NCBI GenBank assembly: GCA_040905845.1
Contig: JBBDQV010000214.1
Coordinates: 1 to 14,511 of the forward strand
DNA from: VGDP01 sp040905845
Lineage (GTDB): Bacteria; Pseudomonadota; Alphaproteobacteria; SP197
Length of the DNA: 14,511 bases
Reading direction: 5' to 3'
How positions within the stretch are numbered: position 1 is the stretch's first letter; each line of letters opens with the position of its first letter. A program made the translations under genes and the position numbers. The notes below the pieces were generated by a model. It ran no database searches, was not told the DNA's origin, and worked only from the letters and a program-made list of their open reading frames with translations. This document shows positions 14,511-14,511 of the stretch, piece by piece.

Positions 14511-14511
14511 T

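Noticed and set aside
14431..14511. Short open frame starting at ATG 14431 and running off the window
   Set aside because: Most of its codons lie in the REP-like palindrome, and no good ribosome-binding site precedes it.

Overview
The window is GC-rich bacterial DNA with very dense coding and the gene order tilS-ftsH-folP-glmM. That order, the protein sequences (FtsH beginning MNNFGK from a TTG codon, a DHPS with an N-terminal extension) and the base composition point to an alphaproteobacterium, most likely a Rhodospirillales-like environmental lineage. The species cannot be named from the sequence.

Region 1 (2-5464, + strand) is a conserved housekeeping block: the 3' part of tilS (tRNA-Ile lysidine synthase), ftsH (membrane AAA+ zinc protease), folP (dihydropteroate synthase, folate pathway) and glmM (phosphoglucosamine mutase, UDP-GlcNAc pathway). 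Gaps are short and all catalytic motifs are intact.

Region 2 (5465-9305) is accessory. It holds an orphan periplasmic polyamine-type ABC substrate-binding protein with a twin-arginine-like signal, then an AraC-HTH/O6-alkylguanine-DNA alkyltransferase fusion lacking the Ada zinc domain. On the - strand is an animal-haem-peroxidase homologue with a signal peptide and a C-terminal PEP-CTERM sorting tag. The alkyltransferase and peroxidase converge, and their stop codons share one CTAG. A perfect inverted repeat covers the ribosome-binding site of the alkyltransferase gene.

Region 3 (9562-14425, + strand) is a five-gene, operon-like set: MaoC-type hydratase, PhzF-type isomerase, an amidohydrolase (PF04909 type), a divergent arginase/agmatinase-fold ureohydrolase and a Rieske non-haem-iron oxygenase alpha subunit. 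Two junctions are 4-bp ATGA overlaps. The amidohydrolase is broken by a frameshift at a (GC)5 tract. The set looks like an uncharacterised catabolic pathway, possibly for a nitrogenous (guanidino or amide) substrate, and is the best candidate here for an undescribed system. The window ends in a long REP-like hairpin just after the oxygenase gene.

No tRNA, rRNA, CRISPR array, insertion sequence or phage gene was seen. No stretch over 300 bases lacks a gene; the longest gap is 9306-9561.
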